Shown: positions 15,573-23,176, numbered from the stretch's first letter. The stretch is DNA of 64,000 nt from an uncultured bacterium (GCA_903864835.1 CAIPHK010000011.1:62001-126000), one strand, 5' to 3'. Program-made: numbers and translations. Notes: generated by a model not told the origin, from the sequence alone.

Positions 15573-16562
15573 ATGAAACGATTTATGTCTTTAGCCCCAA
15601 CCGCGTTATGCGGACTCGCTTTATTTATAGGAATTCCAACCGGCACACTCGCCTCATGTGGCGCTTCAGTATGCCCCATCCAATACCCACAGCAACCTAG
15701 TATTGCCGGAAAATGGGACATCGCCATGGATTACACCTATATCAGCCAAACGACATTAATGACCGGCACCCAAGTCATGGACCCCTCACTGAGCACGATG
15801 CACCACACGGAAATCGAAACCTATAGCCGCCTACTCAATACCCATATTAATTACCAATTCTCGGATCAATGGGGGGTTTCAACCACCATTCCGGTGGTCT
15901 GGAGAAAACATGCCCATGTTCATCATCACCATGGCGAAACCCTTCACGACGAATGGGACCTGTCTGGTCTAGGAGATACGTGGATCGATGGGACCTATTC
16001 GATGGAAAATTCCATTCTGTGGGGAACCCCCCTCATCGCCGAGGCAGGAATCAAGCTCCCGACGGGTGTCACTCGACTCAAAAACGGGGATGGTGACGAG
16101 GCCGAAGTCCCTATCCAACCCGGATCCGGGTCCACCGACTATCGATGGGGTTTACGCACTCAGTTCCCCGTTGCCGTTCTTCGAAATTGGGACGGTCAAC
16201 ACACCGAACTCCCCGCGCAATTTTTTGTTCGATATACCCTCAATGGCATTGGCACCGACGGATGGAAAACCGGCAACGAAATCGTAGCCGGCATCCGAAC
16301 CGACTGGTCATTAAACCGATCTATGCGCCTATTGGCGGGCCTCACTGGTCAATATCGTTCCCAGGCCGAGGCAGGAACCACCGGCGAAGACATTAATTCA
16401 ACCGGAGGAAAATCGTTGATTGCAGACTTGGGATTAGAATGTTCAATTATGCCAAAGGTGCGTTGGTCTGTATCAAGCTACCTACCGATCTACCAGTCCG
16501 TTGACGGAGAGCAACTAGGACTCGGCTCAATTATTCAAACACGAGTTGCCATCACTCTTTAA
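15573..16562 (+). CDS. outer-membrane beta-barrel protein with Cys pair and His-rich loop
   Basis: The 329-residue product has a signal sequence (about 1-27), then SCGASVCP at the probable mature N-terminus, followed by repeated amphipathic strands as in barrels of the phenol-degradation MetA-like/transporter type. Around residue 111 is the segment HAHVHHHHGETLHDEWD, seven His residues in a short loop that could bind metal ions. The cleavage context LASC also resembles a lipobox, so lipoprotein processing cannot be excluded. The ATG at 15573 has GGAG 6 nt upstream. The gene is divergent from the RegB/RegA pair and may be one of its targets. Confidence 0.75.
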   Translation: MKRFMSLAPTALCGLALFIGIPTGTLASCGASVCPIQYPQQPSIAGKWDIAMDYTYISQTTLMTGTQVMDPSLSTMHHTEIETYSRLLNTHINYQFSDQWGVSTTIPVVWRKHAHVHHHHGETLHDEWDLSGLGDTWIDGTYSMENSILWGTPLIAEAGIKLPTGVTRLKNGDGDEAEVPIQPGSGSTDYRWGLRTQFPVAVLRNWDGQHTELPAQFFVRYTLNGIGTDGWKTGNEIVAGIRTDWSLNRSMRLLAGLTGQYRSQAEAGTTGEDINSTGGKSLIADLGLECSIMPKVRWSVSSYLPIYQSVDGEQLGLGSIIQTRVAITL

Positions 16563-16574
16563 CCGGAGGCCCCG

Positions 16575-17249
16575 CTAGCCATTCCATTCATGAATGGTCA
16601 CTGTGGGGCAAGGACTATCGATAAAGGTGTCAATCGCGACGGCGCTGGCATATTGCGATGACACCTTTACGGGCATTACCCACGCCGAGCCCCGCCCGTT
16701 AACCGTGATCACCCGAGGCGAGGACATCGTGTCCAACACATTAATATCTTTAACCCGAAAAATACTGTCCCCGAGCCATTTAGTCACCGCTTCTTTTCGT
16801 ACCCAAAGGTCGTAAAAGAACTTCCCCCGCAATTTGGGTTCCACCCGATCAAACGCAACAATCTCGTTCGGATGGAACACATGCCGCGTCAACGCCGCTA
16901 AATTACGACGGGCATTCACATGTTCGATATCGACCCCCACTGCGGGGGCCAACGAAATCGCCACCAGCCCGTAGTCCCCCGAATGGCTGATATTAAATGA
17001 CCGTGAACAGCCCGGAATCTCCGGTTTTCCTGATGCCCCATAGGTAAACCGAACATTTGCTTCACTACAATTAAGATGGGGCGCCAAGCAATAACGCAGT
17101 ACCGTCCGGCAGGCAACAAATCGGTCGCGATTACTCTCCGATGGCATTCGCCGTAGTCGCGCGTGCTCATCTGGATCCAGCCATTGCAGCCCTGTCTGGA
17201 CCAACGTTTTGGATGCAGGAAGCGTGATTACCCACACGTCGGTTCTCAT
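16575..17249 (-). CDS. 4'-phosphopantetheinyl transferase, Sfp type
   Basis: This enzyme moves phosphopantetheine from CoA to a serine of acyl or peptidyl carrier proteins. The 224-residue length and motifs fit the Sfp/Gsp group: AVGVDIEHVN (magnesium-binding Asp and Glu) and FYDLWVRKEAVTKWLG (the WxxKEAxxK motif). The N-terminal half carries a typical FNISHSGDYGLVAI segment. It is 12 bp downstream of thiE on the same strand and probably co-transcribed. No polyketide or peptide synthetase is in the window, so its carrier protein is likely that of fatty-acid synthesis. Confidence 0.92.
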   Translation of the reverse strand: MRTDVWVITLPASKTLVQTGLQWLDPDEHARLRRMPSESNRDRFVACRTVLRYCLAPHLNCSEANVRFTYGASGKPEIPGCSRSFNISHSGDYGLVAISLAPAVGVDIEHVNARRNLAALTRHVFHPNEIVAFDRVEPKLRGKFFYDLWVRKEAVTKWLGDSIFRVKDINVLDTMSSPRVITVNGRGSAWVMPVKVSSQYASAVAIDTFIDSPCPTVTIHEWNG

Positions 17250-17261
17250 CGTCGGCCCGGC

Positions 17262-18206
17262 CTAAGCGTCATTAAACAGAGCGCGAATCGCTTCCAGCTG
17301 ATCGACCGCACGCACAATCCCCATCATGGGGGGCCGATAAGCCGCCACGGTCTTTGCCCTCTCAAAATCAATCCCCCCAATTGCAACATAGGGGATACTT
17401 ACCGTTGTCGCCGCTTCGGCCAAATAATCAACTCCAATACCGGCACGTCCCGGTTTGGACGGGGTCTCCCAAATCGGCCCGATACTGATATAGTCCGCCC
17501 CTTCTGCTTCCGCAATTGAGCCCTGATCTAACGAATGGGTTGTCCGCCCGATCAATCGATGGGGCCCCAATATCCGTCGTTGCTCTGAGATCGGAAGGTC
17601 ATCTTGCCCCGTATGAAGTCCGTCGGCTTTCACGGCCACGGCAATATCGAGATAGTCATTAATGATGACCGGAACATGCGGTACTCGCTCGGCCATCAAG
17701 CGGGTCGCTTGAACAAAGAGCTCCGCCTTAGACAGATATTTATTACGCAATTGAATCAAAACCGCACCACGTCGCGCGGCATCAATGAGCACATCAACAT
17801 CACCGGAAATAACATAGACCCCCCGATCAATAGGGGGCTTCAGAAGGCGCAGCACTATTTCTTTTTCAAGTTCATACATCGCATACCGGGCAATATTGTA
17901 ATGGGCATCCCCAGTGTACTCTTCTAACACCCGTAGGCCCTCAGTCACTCGCCGAAAATTCGCACGAAGCAACTGTTCAATCGACTCCCGACGCGCGGGG
18001 GGGTCACAGGCACGCACATCCAACTCGGTATCACGGGCCATTAACTGGAGTTGCCAGCCGGGATTCCGGGTTGCAATATCGTGGCGCAGACGGCTCAATT
18101 GCGTCGACACCTCCCGATGGCTTGCGACAAATCGGGCATATTCCTCGATAACCCGAAGCCCTTCGGTTACCCGATTCAGATTCGCATCGATCACTTGGGC
18201 ATACAT
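17262..18206 (-). CDS. thiE: ThiD2-ThiE fusion, thiamine-phosphate synthase
   Basis: The 314-residue protein is two-domain. Residues 1-120 form a ThiD2-type helical domain, recognisable by the duplicated motif RVTEGLRVIEEYARF / RVTEGLRVLEEYTG. Residues 128-314 form a ThiE TIM barrel with VLIQLRNKYLSKAELF, DGLHTGQDDLP and YISIGPIWETPSKPG. ThiE joins hydroxymethylpyrimidine diphosphate and thiazole phosphate; ThiD2 supplies pyrimidine kinase activity in Cyanobacteria and Aquificales, where the same fusion occurs. The ATG at 18206 lies 6 nt after a TACACT hexamer with no Shine-Dalgarno site. No TPP riboswitch precedes it. Confidence 0.93.
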   Translation of the reverse strand: MYAQVIDANLNRVTEGLRVIEEYARFVASHREVSTQLSRLRHDIATRNPGWQLQLMARDTELDVRACDPPARRESIEQLLRANFRRVTEGLRVLEEYTGDAHYNIARYAMYELEKEIVLRLLKPPIDRGVYVISGDVDVLIDAARRGAVLIQLRNKYLSKAELFVQATRLMAERVPHVPVIINDYLDIAVAVKADGLHTGQDDLPISEQRRILGPHRLIGRTTHSLDQGSIAEAEGADYISIGPIWETPSKPGRAGIGVDYLAEAATTVSIPYVAIGGIDFERAKTVAAYRPPMMGIVRAVDQLEAIRALFNDA

Positions 18207-18212
18207 GCGAAT

Positions 18213-18240
18213 AGTGTACTTGAGTTAAACTAAAAACCAA
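18213..18240 (-). promoter_or_regulatory. predicted thiE promoter, leaderless type
   Basis: On the minus strand TTGGTT (18240-18235), a 16-nt spacer and TACACT (18218-18213) are followed by 6 nt and then the ATG. The expected transcription start falls on the first base of the start codon, leaving no room for a Shine-Dalgarno site or riboswitch. Confidence 0.55.
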
Positions 18241-18348
18241 AACCCAATGATGCTCTCTAATGAATTTCTAATTTTTTTTTAACGACCTGTTAACTAGTGC
18301 CTGATATAGTCTCTCCATACAAGTTTACGAAGGCGGTGAATATCCATC

Positions 18349-18642
18349 ATGAAAAAGTTATTTCTAGCACTAGTTGCAGTAGCATTCGCAGCATCTGCTG
18401 TTGTTGCTTCCCCTAAAGTAGAAGCGAAAACTGAAGCTAAAGCTGTTAAAACTGAAGCTAAAGCTGTTAAAGCTGAAGCTAAAGCGGTAAAGGCTGAAGC
18501 TAAAGCTGTTAAAGCTGAACCTAAAGCTGTTAAAGCTGAAGCTAAAGCTGTAAAGGCTGAAGCTACCGCTGTTAAGGCAGAAGCTAAAGCTGCCGACCAA
18601 CACGGAGTTAAGGTTACAACTTCTAAAAAAGCAAAACACTAG
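18349..18642 (+). CDS. secreted Lys/Ala/Glu repeat protein
   Basis: The 97-residue protein has a clear signal peptide (MKKLFLALVAVAFAASAVVA) and then about eight heptad units of the type EAKAVKA, ending in a basic tail. The repeats would form one long, highly charged, amphipathic helix, so a periplasmic or surface role is likely; similar Ala/Lys/Glu-rich proteins occur in many bacteria without a known function. An extended -10 element (TGATATAGT near 18304) lies upstream and GGCGGTG about 10 nt before the ATG. A strong terminator follows. Codon use (GCT, AAA, GTT) is more A/T-rich than in its neighbours. Confidence 0.85.
   Translation: MKKLFLALVAVAFAASAVVASPKVEAKTEAKAVKTEAKAVKAEAKAVKAEAKAVKAEPKAVKAEAKAVKAEATAVKAEAKAADQHGVKVTTSKKAKH
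18430..18594 (+). repeat. in-frame 21-nt tandem repeat
   Basis: About eight copies of a 21-nt unit, consensus GCTAAAGCTGTTAAAGCTGA plus A, encode the AKAVKAE heptads of the secreted protein. Copies differ at a few positions (AAAGCGGTAAAGGCT, AAAGCTGTAAAGGCT, a CCT and an ACC variant). Such an array is prone to slip-strand length change. Confidence 0.9.
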
Positions 18643-18653
18643 TTTTGAGTTTT

Positions 18654-18692
18654 AAAGCCCGGGAATGAGCAATCGTTCTCGGGCTTTTTTTT
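18654..18692 (+). terminator. rho-independent terminator
   Basis: AAAGCCCGGGAA pairs with TTCTCGGGCTTT (one mismatch) around a 10-nt loop and is followed by a run of eight T. It ends the Lys/Ala repeat gene and also lies at the very end of the converging lipoprotein gene. Confidence 0.92.
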
Positions 18693-19149
18693 ACCTTGTA
18701 AAACGAACCGGAAAGTCTTCGGTCACCAAGTCACTCGACTCGTTGTAATAGACCACTTCAATGACCACCGACTCGGACCCTTCAGGCATATCAGACAAAT
18801 CCACCGACCACTCTGCAGAGTCTTGAATGGTCACATCGGTCACCACTGCGATACCCCCCAGTTGGCCTTCACCAATCTGATTACCCAACCCATCTCGGTA
18901 AATAATTTTTCCACTGATGGTTCCTGCCGTGAACTGAATGGTCACCGGCGTACCGCTGTTATTTTGGACGGATACCGTTGCATTTTTAGAGTTAACACTA
19001 CCGACTGCCGTCCACTGCAAGGAGAGCGAAGTCGTATGGCTGGGAAGTGGCGCTGAGTCAGCGCGTTGGGTCAAAGATGTCATCTGCCCACATCCGGTCA
19101 GAACCGCCAACCCACACCCCACCAGCAAACTCATGACATTTCGTTTCAT
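18691..19149 (-). CDS. lipoprotein of unknown function
   Basis: The 152-residue product has a type II signal peptide with lipobox LTGC, so the mature protein starts at about Cys20 and is lipid-anchored. The rest is a single beta-rich domain with repeated Val/Thr strands (NATVSVQNNSGTPVTIQF), possibly immunoglobulin-like. I do not recognise a family. No Shine-Dalgarno site is visible; GATAAC lies 5 nt before the ATG. It is divergent from the HTH-cyclase gene and may be controlled by it. Confidence 0.85.
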   Translation of the reverse strand: MKRNVMSLLVGCGLAVLTGCGQMTSLTQRADSAPLPSHTTSLSLQWTAVGSVNSKNATVSVQNNSGTPVTIQFTAGTISGKIIYRDGLGNQIGEGQLGGIAVVTDVTIQDSAEWSVDLSDMPEGSESVVIEVVYYNESSDLVTEDFPVRFTR

Positions 19150-19243
19150 ACCCGGTTATCGGAAATAATTAGACAAAAATTGCAAGCAATGTTTAATCGC
19201 CCTATAAGTGGGGAATCACAGCTTCTACAACGGGGGGGGGAAT

Positions 19244-19265
19244 CTCCGAGGTAAGATTACCGGAG
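19244..19265. promoter_or_regulatory. inverted repeat in divergent promoter region, possible operator
   Basis: CTCCGAGGTAA (19244-19254) faces TTACCGGAG (19257-19265), a 9-bp inverted repeat with a 2-nt bulge. It lies between the divergent starts of the lipoprotein and the XRE-type regulator, about 25 bp upstream of the latter's likely -35, just after a run of nine G. Confidence 0.4.
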
Positions 19266-19288
19266 GACCACGATATGTGGCACCGGTA

Positions 19289-19317
19289 TTTTGTTTTTTA
19301 CCCACATCTCATACAAT
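19289..19317 (+). promoter_or_regulatory. predicted promoter of HTH-cyclase gene, leaderless type
   Basis: TTTTGT (19289-19294), 17-nt spacer, TACAAT (19312-19317), then 7 nt and the ATG. The -35 is poor but the -10 hexamer and its distance to the start codon repeat the arrangement seen at hisZ and thiE. Confidence 0.45.
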
Positions 19318-19324
19318 CCCATTC

Positions 19325-20041
19325 ATGAATTTAGCGCGATTGGGAGAACGTATCAGAGCCCGGCGAGAAACAATGAAACTCAGCCAAGTCCAATTGGCCC
19401 ACTCCCTTCACATCAGTCCCCAAGCCGTATCCAAATGGGAACGGGGAATCAATGCCCCGGATCTGTCCGTCATGCATCTGCTGAGTAGTGTTCTGCAGAT
19501 AAGTTTGGATGATTTAATTATTGGCCATAGCAGCGCTCCAGCCACATTCCCGGCTGCGGTATTAACCACAAGTATCCGGCAATTTGCCCATCGTGCCGCC
19601 CAACTCGCCCCCAACGAAGTGGCGATAATTCTCAATTCAATTTTTCATTCATTGACCCAAGTTGTCCTGGCCAACAAAGGGGTCCCCGTCAAATATCTCG
19701 GAGATGGGTTCCTCGCCTATTTTTCGGGACCCAAATATTCGTGGAGGGCCATTCAAGCCGTCCGACAAATGATCCGGTTGGGGATCGACCCCCACTTGGT
19801 GATTAGCGTGTCAGACGGTCCCATTTATTTGGGCCCCATAGGGTATGGAGATTATTCTCGACCGGATATCATCGGCGACGCGGTTAACGTATCATTTTTA
19901 CTCAATCAATGGACGGCCGGCGCAACGGATCTCAATGCGGTTGCATCTCTGTCTGATCCAGACCAAGCGGACCTGGGGGGCAACCTGATCATGCACACCC
20001 CCATCGGCGACCGCCAAGTACCCTATATTAGTATTCGCTAA
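19325..20041 (+). CDS. XRE-family HTH fused to a degenerate class III nucleotide cyclase domain
   Basis: The 238-residue protein starts with an XRE helix-turn-helix (about 5-63: LGERIRARRETMKLSQVQLA, then SPQAVSKWERG). After a short linker, residues 76-210 follow the class III adenylate cyclase fold: PNEVAIILNSIFHSL, VKYLGDGFLAYF, then GPIGYGDYSRPDIIGDAVNV. The second metal Asp (Asp127), the adenine-selecting Lys123/Asp181 pair and the transition-state Asn188 appear kept. The first metal Asp is Ser83 and the transition-state Arg is Leu192, so catalysis is doubtful and nucleotide sensing more likely. The ATG at 19325 begins the HTH; the longer frame upstream is unsupported. Its end overlaps the converging pseudouridine synthase gene by 14 bp. 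Confidence 0.8.
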   Translation: MNLARLGERIRARRETMKLSQVQLAHSLHISPQAVSKWERGINAPDLSVMHLLSSVLQISLDDLIIGHSSAPATFPAAVLTTSIRQFAHRAAQLAPNEVAIILNSIFHSLTQVVLANKGVPVKYLGDGFLAYFSGPKYSWRAIQAVRQMIRLGIDPHLVISVSDGPIYLGPIGYGDYSRPDIIGDAVNVSFLLNQWTAGATDLNAVASLSDPDQADLGGNLIMHTPIGDRQVPYISIR

Positions 20042-21023
20042 CGCCCTCACCCACGATTTTCCCATCGTCCATCCGCAACGGCGCGGGAAACGGACCCTCA
20101 TACCGAATTCGAACTCTTTTCCTTGCCCACCTAAAATTTAACCCCACAGCCGCCAGATAAATCCGATCTGCTGGAGGCCCGCCGTAAATGGTATCCCCAA
20201 CAATCGGCCCGACTGTCGCCGACGCATGGACCCGAATTTGATGCCGCCGTCCCGTGATAGGAATCGCAGAAAACTGAGTCCCGTTACTGCCATCTGTCAA
20301 AAAAATAGTTCGACTTGGTTTTCCCGCGGGGGTGATCATTCCCTTTTTTCCAAATTCAAGGGGGAAATCCACTGATCGATAGGGTCTGACGGCCAGCGGC
20401 TGACGAACAGAGGGGGCCACCGTCGCCCGATATAACTTCCGAATTTGATGATGCTGCATCATGGCAAATAACGTTTTTTCGGCATCTTTATGTTTAGGAA
20501 ACATCACAATACCTTGAACCATTAAATCCAATCGGGAGATGGCCGTCGGAACATACCGACTCCCATTCCGCTTCAAATAACTCCCTACCGCTGCGGTCAA
20601 ATTAAATTGATCACAGGCACGGTCGGGAACCGTCGATAATCCAGCGGGCTTAACTACAACAATATAATCCTTCGTCTCAGAGACCACCGCGTCATCTGCG
20701 AGATGATATTTTAATCCTTGAGTAGGAGAAATATACACCTTTAGGGTTTGGCCCGACGGCAGGATCTCATCCTCTGATTTAATGCGGCGAGTGCCATTCC
20801 ACACCCCACCCGCAGCAACCGCAGACAGATAGGCCACGTCGCCCTTTTTAAAATATCGCGCCAATGCGGCTTTGACCGTCATTTCTTTCGGAGCTGTTAC
20901 AAAATAAGACCTTGCGTTTCCGTAGATAAAGATCACCTTTACTTTTATATTTGCGGATGTTAACTTTATGCCATCCTCATCTATACCACATAGTACGTTG
21001 TGAGTCTGCGATTGCAAAGTCAC
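20028..21023 (-). CDS. RluA/RluD-family RNA pseudouridine synthase
   Basis: Pseudouridine synthases isomerise uridine in rRNA or tRNA. Residues about 110-320 form the catalytic domain, with ISRLDLMVQGIVMFPK holding the catalytic Asp, then ITGRRHQIRVHASATVGPIVGD and the C-terminal NFRWARKRVRIRYEGP. The N-terminal 100 residues contain an S4/ThiS-like beta-rich module. Asp in place of the usual Asp-Tyr-Asp context (RLD-L-M-V) is slightly unusual. The frame opens with GTG at 21023 without a ribosome site; a second GTG at 20936, 7 nt after TATAAA, begins the recognisable domain and may be the real start. Confidence 0.85.
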   Translation of the reverse strand: MTLQSQTHNVLCGIDEDGIKLTSANIKVKVIFIYGNARSYFVTAPKEMTVKAALARYFKKGDVAYLSAVAAGGVWNGTRRIKSEDEILPSGQTLKVYISPTQGLKYHLADDAVVSETKDYIVVVKPAGLSTVPDRACDQFNLTAAVGSYLKRNGSRYVPTAISRLDLMVQGIVMFPKHKDAEKTLFAMMQHHQIRKLYRATVAPSVRQPLAVRPYRSVDFPLEFGKKGMITPAGKPSRTIFLTDGSNGTQFSAIPITGRRHQIRVHASATVGPIVGDTIYGGPPADRIYLAAVGLNFRWARKRVRIRYEGPFPAPLRMDDGKIVGEGVSEY

Positions 21024-21055
21024 TAGCAGCTCGATAATGGAATTGAGGAAAAAAG

Positions 21056-21107
21056 GAAGCTCTCGGAGATCCCCCCCCTATCTGAGAGCTTCCTTTTTTT
21101 TTGGTGG
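21056..21107. terminator. strong, probably bidirectional hairpin terminator
   Basis: GGAAGCTCTC (21057-21066) pairs with GAGAGCTTCC (21085-21094) with further GAGAT/ATCT pairing inside. T-runs flank both sides (T9 on the plus strand, T6 on the minus strand). It overlaps the secretin stop codon and ends the pilN/pilO/secretin-like operon. Confidence 0.9.
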
Positions 21108-22121
21108 TCGAATAATTTTAGGTGCAATAAGAATCACCACATCTGTGGTTACCCGTTCCTCTGATTGCCCAGAAAACCACCCGCCAACCACTGGCATATC
21201 GGACAATCCTGGCACCGTCGTCCGCACGAGTTTTTGCTGATCATCTAAGAGCCCTGCAATCACCAACGTCTGTCCATCCGGAATATCGACGGTCGTTTGG
21301 ACTAGCCGATGAGTCACAATAGGGTATTGCCCCCCTGCCAAATCGCGATACCGTTTAATATTATCCACCGCGGCTTTAATGTCGAGATGAATCACATCAT
21401 CTGGAAAAATTTGGGGGAGCACCTCCAATTCAACCCCAGTATCCACCTGATTCACTTGAATTGAAGTCGTCCGATCTGAAATCACCGTCGTCAAATACGG
21501 TACCCGATCCCCCACCCGAACCATAGCCTTTTGATTGTCATTGGCCGTAATCGTCGGCCTTGAGATCATCGTGGCATGCCCCGCACTGCGTAACGCCCCA
21601 AGGAATCCCTCCATTTGGACATTAGGAACAAGGGCGAGCTGACTCAAATCGACGGTCCATGTTAGTCCGTGGGTCACATCCGCGAGCCATTTCTGGAGTC
21701 TCTCACTAAATTCCCCACTACTTTCGATGACTTGAACATCCACCTGAACCTGGCACGGTGCAATATCAACGGTATCCATTACGGAACGAATATTGGCCTT
21801 ATCGCCTGCGGACGCCCAATACACCAGTTGTCGGTTGCGAACATCAACAGAGAATTTCGCCTCTGAAAACAGCTCGGCCAGCACTTGCTTAAGATCCATT
21901 GGATGGATGTACCGTACCGCATAATGATTGAGTATCAAGGGCTCGGAAAGTTCAGGTCGGGACGCAATCGCCGCGGGAGCCCGACTCGGGCCCGCCGGTC
22001 CGGCACCAATAATTTCACGAATTTGGGCCACATCAAATGGACCCCGATACACCGCATGGACGTCGCCGGACACCACCATGACGACCGCAATCCAGCAGCG
22101 CCATCTACTCCGCCAACACAT
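21078..22121 (-). CDS. short secretin (PilQ/GspD-like outer-membrane channel)
   Basis: The 347-residue protein has a signal peptide, one N-domain-like region (about 55-115: YIHPMDLKQVLAELFSEA, then SVDVRNRQLVYWA) and a secretin domain (about 140-340) ending in the signature TTVPGLSDMPVVGGWF and VVILIAPKII. Secretins form the outer-membrane gate of type IV pili, type II secretion and DNA uptake. This one is much shorter than PilQ (over 600 residues) and has only one N-domain. It overlaps the PilO-like gene by 17 nt; no pilotin or ATPase gene is nearby. Confidence 0.88.
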   Translation of the reverse strand: MCWRSRWRCWIAVVMVVSGDVHAVYRGPFDVAQIREIIGAGPAGPSRAPAAIASRPELSEPLILNHYAVRYIHPMDLKQVLAELFSEAKFSVDVRNRQLVYWASAGDKANIRSVMDTVDIAPCQVQVDVQVIESSGEFSERLQKWLADVTHGLTWTVDLSQLALVPNVQMEGFLGALRSAGHATMISRPTITANDNQKAMVRVGDRVPYLTTVISDRTTSIQVNQVDTGVELEVLPQIFPDDVIHLDIKAAVDNIKRYRDLAGGQYPIVTHRLVQTTVDIPDGQTLVIAGLLDDQQKLVRTTVPGLSDMPVVGGWFSGQSEERVTTDVVILIAPKIIRPPKKKEALR

Positions 22122-22503
22122 CCTCGATTCCTTTCTCCACTCTCAGTGTCATCACATACTCATCCCGAACAAGCACCAACAGAATCTCACTCAAGGGCAT
22201 TTCTGGCGGGGCAGTGGACATCAGGCGTACCCACGAATCGGGATCTCTACCTCTGATCACCCAGCCATTGCGAGTCGCGGTGACGGCCCCTGATCCCCCC
22301 AATTTCTCCGCCAATCGAGCCGTTTGATCTGACCCTCTGGGAAACCGTGGTGGAACACTCTGCAATTGCGCCTTGAGTGATTGATACTTTAGAACGGGGA
22401 GTCCGACGACGATACCTACCCCCAAGGTTCCAACGAGCAACGCCCACCCGACCCGACGAAACGCCAGCTCAACAGAAAAAGGATCAGTCCAACTTTGACG
22501 CAT
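22105..22503 (-). CDS. PilO-like bitopic membrane protein
   Basis: The 132-residue product has a short cytoplasmic N-terminus, one membrane helix (about residues 19-39) and a periplasmic domain. Size, topology and position between a larger bitopic protein and a secretin resemble PilO/GspM of type IV pilus or type II secretion systems, but sequence similarity is too low for me to be sure. The ATG at 22503 starts inside the end of the upstream gene (20-nt overlap). Confidence 0.7.
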   Translation of the reverse strand: MRQSWTDPFSVELAFRRVGWALLVGTLGVGIVVGLPVLKYQSLKAQLQSVPPRFPRGSDQTARLAEKLGGSGAVTATRNGWVIRGRDPDSWVRLMSTAPPEMPLSEILLVLVRDEYVMTLRVEKGIEDVLAE

Positions 22504-23176
22504 GCACCGATACCCATTGATCAGAAATTGAAACCGCCTCAATCCAGGGAGAATCGTCTCGAATACGATTCAGTTCTTCGGTGGGAAATACCGCATTCGC
22601 GACACCATTGACCGTAGAAATCTGAAATTCCAACACGTGCCCATTATGCCCACGAACCCAATCTGTCCCCAGTTTGAGCCGTGCCACCATCCCTAAATTT
22701 GCGTTCCTAATATGAAGACGATTGAGTTCCATTTGCTGAATCTTAAATGCCCGATTGGATACAGTATCCGCAAGCAATTCCGACATTTTTTGAATTTTCC
22801 ACCCCATCAGCACCCCCAAGACCAGACCTACCCCGATCACTCGATCCCCCCATTTGATCCATTGGTGAAACGGTCGGGCCCCGCCGATCGTTACCTCGCC
22901 AATCGAAAGGCCCTGTGTCGTCAAGAAATCAATAAACGGCATATAAATCAGGGGATCGGGCTCCCACGACGGGATCGCCATCCCAAAAACGGGCACCTTC
23001 TTGGATCGGCACAGTTCCGGATTCACCGAAATACTCACCCGATTTGACCCCACCAGATCACAAAACTGGCCCTGGACCTCACGATCTCGAAGCAATACCG
23101 CAAGTTCGAACCGAACAAACCCCTCGGAAACTACGACCTCCCGTTGCGACAACACAATATAAAAATAACGTAACAT
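22484..23176 (-). CDS. PilM/PilN-like bitopic membrane protein, first gene of secretin operon
   Basis: The 230-residue product has a cytoplasmic part of about 105 residues, one membrane helix (about 108-128, DRVIGVGLVLGVLMGW), a helical stalk (KIQQMELNRLHIRN) and a small periplasmic domain. The plan matches PilN/GspL, with the N-terminal part perhaps a reduced PilM/GspL cytoplasmic domain; this is an inference from layout. The ATG at 23176 sits 6 nt after TAAAAT of an excellent promoter and has no Shine-Dalgarno site. Confidence 0.72.
   Translation of the reverse strand: MLRYFYIVLSQREVVVSEGFVRFELAVLLRDREVQGQFCDLVGSNRVSISVNPELCRSKKVPVFGMAIPSWEPDPLIYMPFIDFLTTQGLSIGEVTIGGARPFHQWIKWGDRVIGVGLVLGVLMGWKIQKMSELLADTVSNRAFKIQQMELNRLHIRNANLGMVARLKLGTDWVRGHNGHVLEFQISTVNGVANAVFPTEELNRIRDDSPWIEAVSISDQWVSVHASKLD

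Noticed and set aside
18228-18348. Possible TPP riboswitch or leader RNA between thiE and the repeat gene
   Set aside because: No THI-box consensus is visible, and a good promoter lies directly before the thiE start codon on the minus strand.
19277-19293. TGGCACCGGTATTTTG as a sigma-54 (-24/-12) promoter
   Set aside because: The -12 GC is absent, so it does not meet the consensus; a -10 TACAAT nearby explains the start better.
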